This document shows positions 1 through 7,611 of a stretch of 11,105 nt of DNA, piece after piece. The stretch covers positions 26,738 through 37,842 of the forward strand of contig NW_004191740.1 of assembly GCF_000330505.1 (NCBI RefSeq), given 5' to 3'. The notes under the pieces are model-generated. The model was given only the letters and a program-made list of their open reading frames with translations. It searched no databases and was not told where the DNA came from. The DNA is from Entamoeba invadens IP1. Its lineage: Eukaryota; Evosea; Mastigamoebida; Endamoebidae. Position numbers and translations under genes: made by a program. Each line of letters begins with the position of its first letter. The stretch's first letter is position 1.

Positions 1-820
1 CAATTATTTATACCATATGATAAAATGAAAAAAAAAATAAAACGATAATTTAAATTTAACACAAAATTGTTTTTAAATAACTTTAAAATACAATTTTTAA
101 TATTTTTGTGTTGATATAATTGTACACCATAACCTTTCAATTATATAATTCGTGTGTAAATAAAACAACTCAATAATGCATTTGTATTTTTTTGTTTTCA
201 ATTCAATGAGTAATTATAATATTGACTCATTGTTATCGTGTTTTGAATGATCGTTTTCATTAATAAGATTATTTAAAGATAAGTTTTACTGTTTTTTGAA
301 AGTAATATGGTTTACCTTATTCAAAAAATACAATGTTTGTTTTGTATTATTGCAAATAATAATAAAAATACTCAATACTACAATTTGATTGATTCATTGA
401 CAATTTATTTTAAAAGGGAAGTAAATGAACAAATCAAAACTTATGTAAATAATATATATTCGTGTATGTTTTGAAAAAAATATATCAATAGTAAAAATAT
501 GAAATTTTTTGTTAAAATCACTTAACTTATTTATAATAATTTTTGTTATTTGGGAGTATCTTCTGTTTTTAGAAGTATTATAATTAGTGAATATTGTTAT
601 TAAATTTAAATAACTTTGTAACGGAATATTTCACAAGCTTTTTACTTTTCAAACATTGTTTTTAAAAACTGGATTATAACACATTGTAATGATTATTTGA
701 ACACACAAAAAATTGTTTAAATCGTTAACTATAGTTTTAACAATTATTTAAAAACATTTTAACTCTAAAAAACTTTTTAAGTTTTTTGTTGACAATATGC
801 TAAAACTAAAAATGAACTGA
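1..820. other. AT-rich intergenic spacer
   Basis: No credible gene is seen on either strand. All frames are closed by frequent stops, and composition is dominated by A and T runs. The stretch lies beyond the 3' end of the broken peptidase gene. It holds a hairpin at 204-232 and the first copy (661-674) of a 14-base direct repeat whose second copy is at 848-861. A short palindrome, AACTATAGTT, sits near 727-736. Nothing else could be assigned. Confidence 0.6.
204..232. repeat. Hairpin with 8-bp perfect stem
   Basis: CAATGAGT (204-211) is the exact reverse complement of ACTCATTG (225-232), separated by a 13-base AT-only or nearly AT-only loop. The arms contain G and C, so the match is less trivial than most inverted repeats in this AT-rich spacer. 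No gene end abuts it, so a terminator role is not supported. Confidence 0.5.
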
Positions 821-861
821 CACGTATTAGAGATTGCCACGGAGTTATTTAAAAACTGGAT
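661..861. repeat. Dispersed 14-base direct repeat pair
   Basis: TTTAAAAACTGGAT occurs at 661-674 and again at 848-861. The second copy lies inside the coding-like island at 821-889, where it encodes part of FKNWI. The sequence following each copy differs (TATAAC versus CTTGGC). This could be chance or a duplicated remnant of the same decayed gene. Confidence 0.35.
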
Positions 862-889
862 CTTGGCCGACCCTGACAATTTTCATGTT
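821..889 (+). pseudogene. Short coding-like island (possible gene remnant)
   Basis: This 69-base stretch is far richer in G and C than its surroundings. It is open in one frame between TGA (818-820) and TAG (890-892). It would encode HVLEIATELFKNWI followed by LADPDNFHV, which has a protein-like composition unlike the Lys/Asn/Ile/Tyr output of random AT-rich DNA. In the same frame, ATG codons at 797 and 812 precede the TGA. I infer a fragment of a dead gene. The pattern hydrophobic-helix, Trp-Ile, Asp-Asn-Phe resembles the relic at 3932-4265, and loosely the N-terminal (REM) segment of Ras exchange factors, but it is too short for assignment. Confidence 0.3.
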
Positions 890-934
890 TAGAATTTAAT
901 TATAGTTTAGTCTAATTTATAAAAATTATAATTA

Positions 935-960
935 AAACTATAATTTCATTATTATAGTTT
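935..960. repeat. Hairpin with 10-bp perfect stem
   Basis: AAACTATAAT (935-944) and ATTATAGTTT (951-960) are exact reverse complements around a 6-base loop. A further copy of ATTATAGTTTA lies at 899-909. It sits just beyond the 3' end of the broken peptidase gene on the minus strand. A role in 3'-end formation is possible but not shown, since all bases but two in the stem are A or T. Confidence 0.45.
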
Positions 961-1004
961 ATAATAACATTGATATAAGTCTTAAAATTTTCAACTATTA
1001 TTAA

Positions 1005-1832
1005 AACATTGGAATATAACACCAAACAATAACAAGTCATTTCTTACACCATTATAACCATTAGAAGTGTTAAAGTAACCACACATAAAATAGTTGCATT
1101 GTCTGTATTTTCCCATTTTTGACACATCTTTTGTTTATGTCATCACTCAAGGTATAACCATCATCAGATTGGGCAAACTCGCAGTTGGTATAATTGAAAG
1201 TTCCATCAACACATTTGGCGGCCCAAAATTCTTTTTCAGAAGTTTTTTTTTGCACATTTGATCGATTTTTATTTCTCCATCTTTACACGCCGATGATTGT
1301 ACGCCACATGTCTTCTTTATATCATCGTATATATATCCACTTTTACACGACATAAACCCACATTTTTTCAATGTTATATCGACCGTTAATGAAAAATTTG
1401 ATTCCCCACGACTCGCCGATACTTGTTAGTAGGCATTTAGTGTTTTCAACAATTTAAGTGGAGTCCTAACACTCTTTTTTATAACACATATTCTTTATAT
1501 GGGTTACAAAGATACCCAGTTTTGCATTCCATAAAAGAGCAATTATTTGAGTCCAGCACATTATTAATACAATGTAATCCCCACATTTCACTGTCACTGT
1601 TTTGAGTACACTTAGAATTGTAGGTAATATTTTGTCTTCTTCTTATTCAACAATTTGACATAACTTCTTTTCATTGTTAGAAAAGTATTTATCAGCACAT
1701 TTCGCAAAAACACATTGTTCATATTAAAATACTCATTTTCACACAGTCTTCCCCACACTTCCGGAGTGTTGTTTTCACGACATTTTATATCTTCTTTTAA
1801 TTCCCCAGTCTCACACCAATTTTTTTTTACTT
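1005..1832 (-). repeat. Four to five degenerate Cys-rich modules (peptidase tail)
   Basis: Downstream of the peptidase domain, broken frames encode a repeated module of about 45 residues. Its recurring core is W(G/A) then Cys, a spacer, C-x-F-x-x-C, GY or similar, then Lys-x-Cys. Clear copies are: EVWGRLC with CVFAKCADKYFSNNEKKLC (about 1832-1635); EMWGLHC with CSFMECKTGYLC (1622-1482); ESWGIKF with CGFMSCKSGYIYDDIKKTC (about 1437-1302); and EFWAAKC with CEFAQSDDGYTLSDDINKRC (about 1290-1120). A partial CNYFMCGYF follows to about 1005. The pattern suggests a disulphide-rich extracellular tail or stalk. Frameshifts occur inside or between nearly all copies, including at a nine-T run (1243-1251). 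Confidence 0.65.
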
Positions 1833-3955
1833 CTTAATGAACGCCTCTGCTACTTCCAAGAACGCATTGATTGATTGTTCGTCTCCATAGTAAAACTGTA
1901 TATTCGTGTGCTCCATAGGTTGGTGCACTTTATACTCATTTGGCACCAAATCACTTTCATTCAACGGCAGAGTTGGTAAATATGATATGCCCATCTTAAA
2001 TCCCATGTCCTTCACAACTGTTTCCAAGCCGTCATGAATATAATCGTCTTGAATAACAGCAGTTGGACTCTTTCCAAATTTTCTAAATGTCGAGTCTGGT
2101 AGTTCACTATATGTCGCAGAGATTGCATATTATTTTCTCACTAAAGTGATAAGTAAACAGTGAACATGCAGAGAAGCAAAAGTGGTCTGAAAAGACGACA
2201 ATTTGATTTTTTTCTTGCATTCACTGTTGGGAAGTCTCGAGTGTTTTCAATCAAATGAAACTTCTGAATGTGTTTAAACTCAACTTCTTTGTTTTCTCCA
2301 TAAAATTCAGAGCCAGGTTTATTATAGAAGTCTCCAAGGTCACCATCATAATACGAGTTACTTCTTGGAACTCTTCCAATATGTGTCACAGGATCTTCTA
2401 TAAGTGCTCCAAATCCATTTCTAAGGACTTTCTCTGAACTTTCACTGATTCGAGCAACATTTGCTTTCTCATAGTTTGTTGATGGAGAAATAATTTTTAT
2501 ATAAAAAGTCTTCAGCATCAACAAAGCCGCCGCCACAACGTGGAAGAACTATAACTATTGTATCTGTGTTGGAATTAAATATCTCTCCACATTCAGCTGC
2601 ATATGCCAAAAAGTCGGTCAATTGTTCGGATGAGAAACTCGAAACTTCTAAGAAGTTGTAACAAATATCAAAGAACACACGCTGCCCACATGCAAGAACA
2701 CCGTCTAATGTATAATTAAATAAACCTTTACTTTTTACTGGAAGAGTATGCTTTTTAGTGGTAAAAAGAAGGTCTATTTTGGCATCAATTTGAGAAGACA
2801 GTTTATAGAATTCCTTTGAGTTTCTCATTAAAACTTTATATTCATTTTGGGAAATAATGTCTTGTTGATTTTCTGAATATGACACTTCATCATTTAAATG
2901 TGAATTTTTAGCATTTTGTTTTATTAATGGAGGTTCTAACAATAGAGGAACTTGTTTGTTATTTCTTTTTAATTTTCTTCCCATAAACTTGTTCATATTA
3001 TTTTCAAATCTTACGTCCATTTTATCGTATAATTCGGGACTTATTATATCAATTTTTCCTTCTAAAATACCTTCTCTGTAATTTCTTTCACTTCTTCTTG
3101 TGTTTTCCTTTATTTTCCTTTCCAAAATTTACGAGCAAAAAGTTCGCTTTTACTAATAGCAGCACTTTCAGACCATATGTTCGACAATTTAGTACTCCAT
3201 GTTGCGTTACTGCCATCCTCAAACTGGATAACAAAATCAGTATCTTCCACTTTAATAGGAACCGAGTAATAAGGGCAACCAGTAAATGAACGAATGAAGT
3301 AAGTCACAGCACCATGCACATTTTTGAGTAAAAAGTACTTATAAGCGTAGTCTGCAATAAACTTGATTGGGTCAATACCGTTAATTGAAATGACTGGGAC
3401 ATTAAACTTGTTGTACACAGTCTTTACTTTATCTGCTCCATAAATTTTGACTGGACTTGTGTTGAATATTTGGGCGGGGACACGCGCATAAACTTTCCCA
3501 TTCTCAAATATGAAAGTCGCCATGTTAACAACATAGAAACTGCAGACCTTATGATCAAAATTGTTTGGACTGAGACTTAAATGGAGGTCTCTTGGTATTC
3601 CAATTATGTTGATCATTTTTCATAAAGAGGTCATGGAAGACAACATTTTCTCCTTGTTCGTCTAAATACTTTTTTATTACATCAGCATACAGGTTTATAT
3701 CATGTTTTTGATAATAAGTGCTGTTTTCTGGAGGTTGTGGAGGTTGTTTGGCAATATCTCTGAAAGCATAAGCTTCAAGGTACTCATTAAATTTATTAAA
3801 GAATTCAACTGCTTTGTTTTTGGTTATAGTCTCCATTCGCATTTCGCCAATACCAGCAGCATATTCACAATACGTCTCCGAACACCGAAGAAATAATATT
3901 AATAAATGATATATGATTAAATTATAAGTGATTTTATGTATTTTTTGTATTTATC
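1005..3955 (-). pseudogene. Broken S41-family secreted peptidase with Cys-rich tail
   Basis: S41 (tail-specific protease-like) enzymes are serine peptidases; eukaryotic secreted members exist in fungi and protists. Read on the minus strand, pieces in different frames line up in family order. A hydrophobic lead and CSETYCEYA with a helical N-terminal region come first (about 3955-3620). A segment with VISINGIDPIKFI and a beta-rich stretch with FEDGSNATW follows (3616-3110). Next come a linker and the GGG strand-turn, RCGGGFVDAEDFLYKNYF (3125-2469), then a stretch with GALIEDPVTHIG (about 2500-2210). VVFSDHFCFSACSLF, holding the presumed catalytic Ser, follows (about 2206-2120), and AISATYSELPDSTFRKFG with the C-terminal part of the domain ends at 1829. 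The Cys-rich modules follow. At least eight frameshifts break the gene. No ATG lies in frame at the hydrophobic lead. The family call rests on motif recall; the pseudogene call is strong unless the assembly is very poor. Confidence 0.72.
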
Positions 3956-4265
3956 GACAGATTTAATGTTAAAAATACACTTCAGGTTTGTGAAAAGTTT
4001 GGTGTTTGGCTTGAAACGTACGCCAATGAAAATTTTAATAAATATACTCACAATTTAATAGCATTCATTGCTTTAAAGGTTAAAAGGATGTTGCTCAATG
4101 TATACAAACTGTCATTGATGACTTTAGTGAAAATATACAAAAACAAATTTTTGTATCTTTGATTTTATCGCCAACAAGATAATTAAGTATATAGATGATG
4201 GTTTAAAATATTGTTTGGAGGCTTCAGAAAATGTAAAAGAGTACGAAAGTAGTAAGGATGAATAA
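3932..4265 (+). pseudogene. Decayed gene for a helical protein, unassigned
   Basis: A plus-strand frame is open from 3932 and has no ATG at its start. It encodes KNTLQVCEKFGVWLETY, then NENFNKYTHNLIAFIALKV, before an in-frame TAA at 4082-4084. The same frame resumes with KDVAQCIQTVIDDFSENIQ to a TGA at 4160-4162. After a frameshift near 4150, IIKYIDDGLKYCLEASENV and KEYESSKDE follow to the TAA at 4263-4265. Composition is amphipathic-helical and protein-like. The spacing Trp-Leu-Glu-x-Tyr, Asn-Phe, Leu-x-x-Phe weakly recalls the REM (RasGEF N-terminal) fold, but I would not name it on that. It diverges from the broken peptidase gene, and its open frame overlaps the peptidase's hydrophobic lead on the other strand. 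The 5' part appears lost. Confidence 0.5.
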
Positions 4266-4790
4266 AAAGTTTTTAGTTTAAGTAATGTTAAAATAATTAT
4301 TACCAATTATGCCAACAATGAAATTTTTTTCTGATATTACAATTATATTTAGATTTGATATAATTTACAAGTTTTAAATTAAAAATTATGAAGTATTATT
4401 TGTCAAATTCAATGTGTGTTCAATTTGACTATTTAATAATTTTTTATTCATGTATATTTTTTGGATATAATCGATCGATAAATAAAACAACGATATAATT
4501 ATTAATATAACTGTTTTTGTAAATCAATAAATAAAATAACAAACTTATTTGATTACACATTTAAATTTACATTGATTGCATATATGTTATTTAAATCAAA
4601 AAATGCGTTTGTAAATTAAATAGACATAATTATAAAATTTAGTCTAAAATCAACGTTTTTTAAAATATTCGTTTTATTATAAATTAAAAATAACATTCAA
4701 TACACCCATTTTGTGTTTGTATAAACAGTATAAATGAAAACACAATTTAATAAAACAAGAACAACTATTATAATTCATAATTATATTATT
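4266..4790. other. AT-rich spacer upstream of the EF-hand gene
   Basis: I see no coding frame here. The stretch holds a hairpin at 4402-4429 (GTCAAATT and AATTTGAC, 12-base loop) and the short palindrome ATCGATCGAT at 4470-4479. TTGTGTTT at 4711-4718 is matched by AAACACAA at 4738-4745. These may be chance in such biased DNA. Confidence 0.5.
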
Positions 4791-4836
4791 AACCAAATTA
4801 TTTGGTTGTTTATTTAAAAATTACACATTGTGTAAT
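4791..4836 (+). promoter_or_regulatory. Twin 17-bp palindromes bracketing a TATTTAAA box
   Basis: AACCAAATTATTTGGTT (4791-4807) and ATTACACATTGTGTAAT (4820-4836) are each perfect inverted repeats of 8 bp around a single central base. Their centres are 29 bp apart. TATTTAAA (4811-4818), close to the Entamoeba core-promoter TATA consensus, lies exactly between them. The block ends 48 bp before the EF-hand ATG. Two unrelated, non-simple palindromes side by side suggest binding sites for dimeric regulators. That role is inference. Confidence 0.5.
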
Positions 4837-4847
4837 ATATCATAAAC

Positions 4848-4867
4848 TATTATAAATACAGATGTGA
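4848..4867 (+). promoter_or_regulatory. Promoter-proximal TATAAATA and ATG-TGA minimal uORF
   Basis: TATTATAAATA lies about 25-37 bases before the EF-hand start and is an alternative TATA-like element. Just after it, ATGTGA (4862-4867) is a start codon followed directly by a stop, ending 17 bases before the main ATG. Entamoeba mRNAs usually have very short leaders, so this may or may not be inside the transcript. Confidence 0.3.
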
Positions 4868-4884
4868 TAACTAATAATCATCAA

Positions 4885-5346
4885 ATGAGTCTCGCTGAAG
4901 AGTTTGAAGAACTTGATACTGATCACAATGGTCTCATCAACTACAACGAGTTTTTAAATGCATTTAAAGATAACAAAGATGAAAAAGTTGATAATCAACA
5001 CTTAAAAATGGTGTTTGACATGGCAAACATAGAAGAAAATGGGTTTTTGACCTCAAATGAGTTTGTCCATGTAATGACTAACCTTGATGAAGTTGAGGAC
5101 AAATCCGATAGATCGTTATATACCCTTCTTTTCCATTTAATTGATGATGATAATAGTGGAACCCTTGAAATTAATGAATTGGCCAGATTCATGAGAGTCT
5201 TGAAAACTGAATTAAATGAAGAAGAATTGAAGACGGCTTTGTCGGCAATGGATAGTGATAGCGATGGTAAAGTCGATTTAGAAGATACACTCAAGTTTTT
5301 CTTGAGTGACAATCAACGAAATAAATTAATCTTCATTCATTTTTAA
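4885..5346 (+). CDS. Four-EF-hand calcium-binding protein
   Basis: This is an intact 153-residue calmodulin-like calcium sensor or buffer with no signal peptide or membrane segment, so it is probably cytosolic. Loop 1 (residues 11-22, DTDHNGLINYNE) and loop 3 (87-98, DDDNSGTLEINE) are canonical. Loop 2 (48-59, NIEENGFLTSNE) starts with Asn instead of Asp and may bind weakly. Loop 4 (123-134, DSDSDGKVDLED) ends with Asp rather than Glu at position 12. Pairs 1-2 and 3-4 are joined by an acidic linker (about 66-77). I chose the ATG at 4885 because the same open frame upstream begins only with GTG, and an out-of-frame ATG at 4862 is followed at once by TGA. The stop overlaps a TAATT motif typical of Entamoeba polyadenylation. 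Entamoeba encodes many EF-hand proteins, and I cannot match this one to a named member. Confidence 0.93.
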   Translation: MSLAEEFEELDTDHNGLINYNEFLNAFKDNKDEKVDNQHLKMVFDMANIEENGFLTSNEFVHVMTNLDEVEDKSDRSLYTLLFHLIDDDNSGTLEINELARFMRVLKTELNEEELKTALSAMDSDSDGKVDLEDTLKFFLSDNQRNKLIFIHF

Positions 5347-6063
5347 TTATTATATCAACAAATTTTTACAATTTATTAAAATAAATTAAAATTTACATGT
5401 AAATATCCAAACGATATGATTATATTGTTTTAAATAATTTAAGCCAAACGTCATTGGAATTTATAAGTTAATTTATTATATCATTTTTATTTTAAAAAGG
5501 TATAACAGTTTTGAGCTTTATCTAATATTGAAATTGAGTCTGGTTATTTATTCATACTCCATAAATTTGGCATTTTATTTGTAAATTAGTTTATTTTCAT
5601 TTTTTATAATCTACCATTTTAGAAGCTTCTTGTCAAGCCAACTTAATAAAAGCACATTAAATTTTATTTCAGTAAATACATTTTTTGAGTCTAACAAAAA
5701 TTTTAAAGTAGTTATAAATCTTCATCTCTACAATGAACAAGTTTCATTTTAAAGAAGTAGTAAATGGATACTTGAGCATACATAAATATATTTAAAATGA
5801 TCATTATCATATCTACACAAATCAAATCTCGTTTGATTTACTTATCTAACTGCCACAGGGATCAACAGAAATTTTGTTTGAAATCTTTTGTTTATTATGT
5901 TGATTTTTTTTAAAACATTGAATAATAATGCAATTTTAAATCCAAATTATTACACGTTAAAGTGACAAAAAATAATATTGACAATGTGTGAACAACAAAG
6001 GGACTGATCATGTAAAATAAATCAAAAATATGATAGACCACGTAATAAGTATCATTCACTTTT
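5347..6063. other. Intergenic spacer between EF-hand gene and beta-helix relic
   Basis: The first bases (TTATTATATC) follow the EF-hand stop, which overlaps TAATT, and probably form its short 3' UTR. No convincing gene is present. A 20-codon frame starts at ATG 5733 and ends at 5795, but has no further support. A hairpin lies at 5819-5839. The last 150 bases may hold unrecognisable 5' remains of the beta-helix gene. Confidence 0.5.
5819..5839. repeat. Hairpin with 8-bp stem
   Basis: AAATCAAA (5819-5826) and TTTGATTT (5832-5839) pair perfectly around a TCTCG loop. It lies in spacer, with no abutting gene end. Its function is unknown. Confidence 0.4.
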
Positions 6064-6953
6064 ATACCGGGGTTTTCTATTGGAATTGTTGGTAATTACA
6101 TAAAGCATAATTACATGTAAAACAATCACCATTTGGGGTATTCACACGAAGGAGCGTATTTCGAGATCTCATATAATGAAGCTAAAACTTATGTGCAAGA
6201 GCTTCTGATTGTGGTGCATTATATTCTGGTACACATTGGGGATATTCCGGTAATGTCATCAAACGCAACTATTTCCACGACTCAACGGGATTTGGGCAAT
6301 TGGGTGGATGGTCTTATGTTATTGGATTTTACTTAGACGACGACCTATCGAAGCAAAGAGTCTACCAAAACGTCGTTTCGAATTTTGTCGGTTATGGTCT
6401 TGTACAGGGTTCTGGGAGGTCTAAAATTAATTATAATAACATATTCTATAAATGTAAGACGGGGTATTCGGGAAATTCTAGAAAATCGACAAGGTATGAC
6501 ACAACTCCAAATGTGTTTTATAATTTACTGGACACGATGGTGAACAATAGAGTGTATAGATACGCTTCTCCGTGGAAAGACCAATTTACTGAATGGGCGC
6601 TGTTACCAAAAACACCAGATGAATAAATGAAAGAAGAAAATTTACATTGGCTGTATATGGAGAACACAGAAATATATTGTAATGTATTATATAATAACAC
6701 ATGGGATTATGTATTTACTGATCAGTGTAATAAATATATGAAAAGGTGGGAGATGAACACTAACTCGAGTCAAGATCCAATGTTTTATGATGTTAACAAC
6801 AACGATTTTAAAATGAAAAAAAAGGTAATTTACTAATATTATTGTTGGGAAGAAATGCCTTATGAAACTATCGGAATTAATAAACAAGACAATTCATATA
6901 ATGTCTTGGCGGAGTTTTTAACTGTTATGTGTCTTGTTGTTTGCTCATTTTAA
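6064..6953 (+). pseudogene. Broken right-handed beta-helix protein of bacterial type
   Basis: Proteins of this fold (pectate-lyase-like, parallel beta-helix repeats) are mostly secreted carbohydrate-active enzymes of bacteria. The plus strand shows the stacked-turn pattern in order. First are IGIVGNYIKHNYM and GAYFEISYNEAKTYV (frame 1). After a frameshift near 6190-6206 come ASDCGALYSG, SGTHWGYSGNVIKRNYFHD, YVIGFYLDDD, RVYQNVVSNFVGYG, NIFYKC, IYCNVLYNN, DPMFYDVNNNDFKMK and MPYETIGINKQD (frame 3). The recurrent Asn-Val/Ile-x-x-Asn turns and the closing DP-F-D-x-N-x-DF-K plus PYETIG are what I expect of the bacterial family, where the ending runs like DPxFVDxxNGDFRLK and then PFExIG. Stops lie in frame at 6118, 6624 and 6834, and no start ATG is found. 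The N-terminal part is missing. Activity and substrate are unknown. Transfer from bacteria is inferred. Confidence 0.75.
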
Positions 6954-7408
6954 AATAAGTGAATTGTCATTTTTATGTTTAATAATAATGTTAATGTTAA
7001 TATCAATACTACAAATGTAAATACAGATTTTCATCATTACAGTCATATTAATTAAGGATTGGAGGGTGTTATATTTGGTCGATTAAGAAAGTGGTTTTTT
7101 GGTCAAACAAAACTTAAAACTGATTTATAGAACTCGTTTTTTTGGTTTTATTCTATAGTTTTATTTTAAAAAAGCCCTCTCTTCATGGTTACTGCATTCA
7201 AAAGTTTTCGCTGTAATTAATTTAGCAAAATACAGAACATGTAAATTATAAAATATAGAACAAAGAAATTAATATATAAAACTAGAAGAACACTTTATTG
7301 ACTTTTAAAACATCTAAACAGAAAGGATTGTTTATAAATTGTTTGTAAAATTTTATAACTCAATTCTATCAGAAAAATACCATCAAACAGCAGACCTGTA
7401 AACTTTAA
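6954..7408. other. AT-rich spacer, possible faint coding traces
   Basis: I see no supported gene. On the plus strand near 7090-7240, one frame gives ESGFLVKQNLKLIYRTRFF and KALSSWLLHSKVFAVINLAK, separated by stops. This may be a further worn remnant, but there is no recognisable motif. Confidence 0.4.
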
Positions 7409-7609
7409 GCCAATGTTGTTTTCAAAAAAGTGACACAAATAAATTACACTAATGGTGTTCTCTGTCATTTATCGTTTTATGACTTTTATCATTATTTTTA
7501 TTTCGACAAATATTCACTTTCAAATGAATACAATGAATTAAAATTATTTAGCATTTCAACTAATACGACAACAAGCGCTTTAAAAGTCTCAAATAGATTT
7601 AAAAAAATT
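7409..7609 (+). pseudogene. Open frame without ATG, cut by the MITE
   Basis: After the TAA at 7406-7408 a frame stays open through 7669 and ends inside the MITE. It has no ATG near its beginning; the first usable near-start is GTG at 7430. The translation is rich in Tyr, Phe, Asn and Ser (for example NEYNELKLFSISTNTTTSAL) and has no family I recognise. About 67 codons lie before the element. Either it is a gene fragment interrupted by the insertion or a chance open stretch in AT-rich DNA. Confidence 0.25.
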
Positions 7610-7611
7610 TA

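Noticed and set aside
2255..2437. Plus-strand open frame of 60 codons
   Set aside because: It is the shadow of the peptidase relic on the opposite strand; the minus-strand reading carries the family motifs.
3098..3289. Plus-strand open frame of 63 codons
   Set aside because: Antisense to the peptidase piece with the FEDGSNATW region; no motif of its own.
3940..3960. TTTATCGACAG as an intron 3' splice site for the relic at 3932-4265
   Set aside because: No matching 5' splice site or upstream exon is visible, and the frame simply reads through the AG.
4124..4306. Minus-strand open frame of 60 codons
   Set aside because: Antisense to the decayed helical gene; low-complexity Leu/Ile/Ser composition with no start context.
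4402..4429. Hairpin GTCAAATT/AATTTGAC as the remains of a tiny mobile element
   Set aside because: The arms are only 8 bp, the loop 12 bases, and no target duplication is seen; chance is likely in AT-rich DNA.
4995..5312. Minus-strand open frame of 105 codons
   Set aside because: Ser-rich antisense of the EF-hand coding region, whose loops are unmistakable on the plus strand.
5733..5795. Small plus-strand frame, ATG plus 19 codons
   Set aside because: Too short, no motif, and expected by chance in a spacer of this length.
6518..6887. Two minus-strand open frames across the beta-helix relic
   Set aside because: They are antisense to the beta-helix reading and rich in Phe, Tyr and Ile as expected of reverse-complemented AT-rich code.
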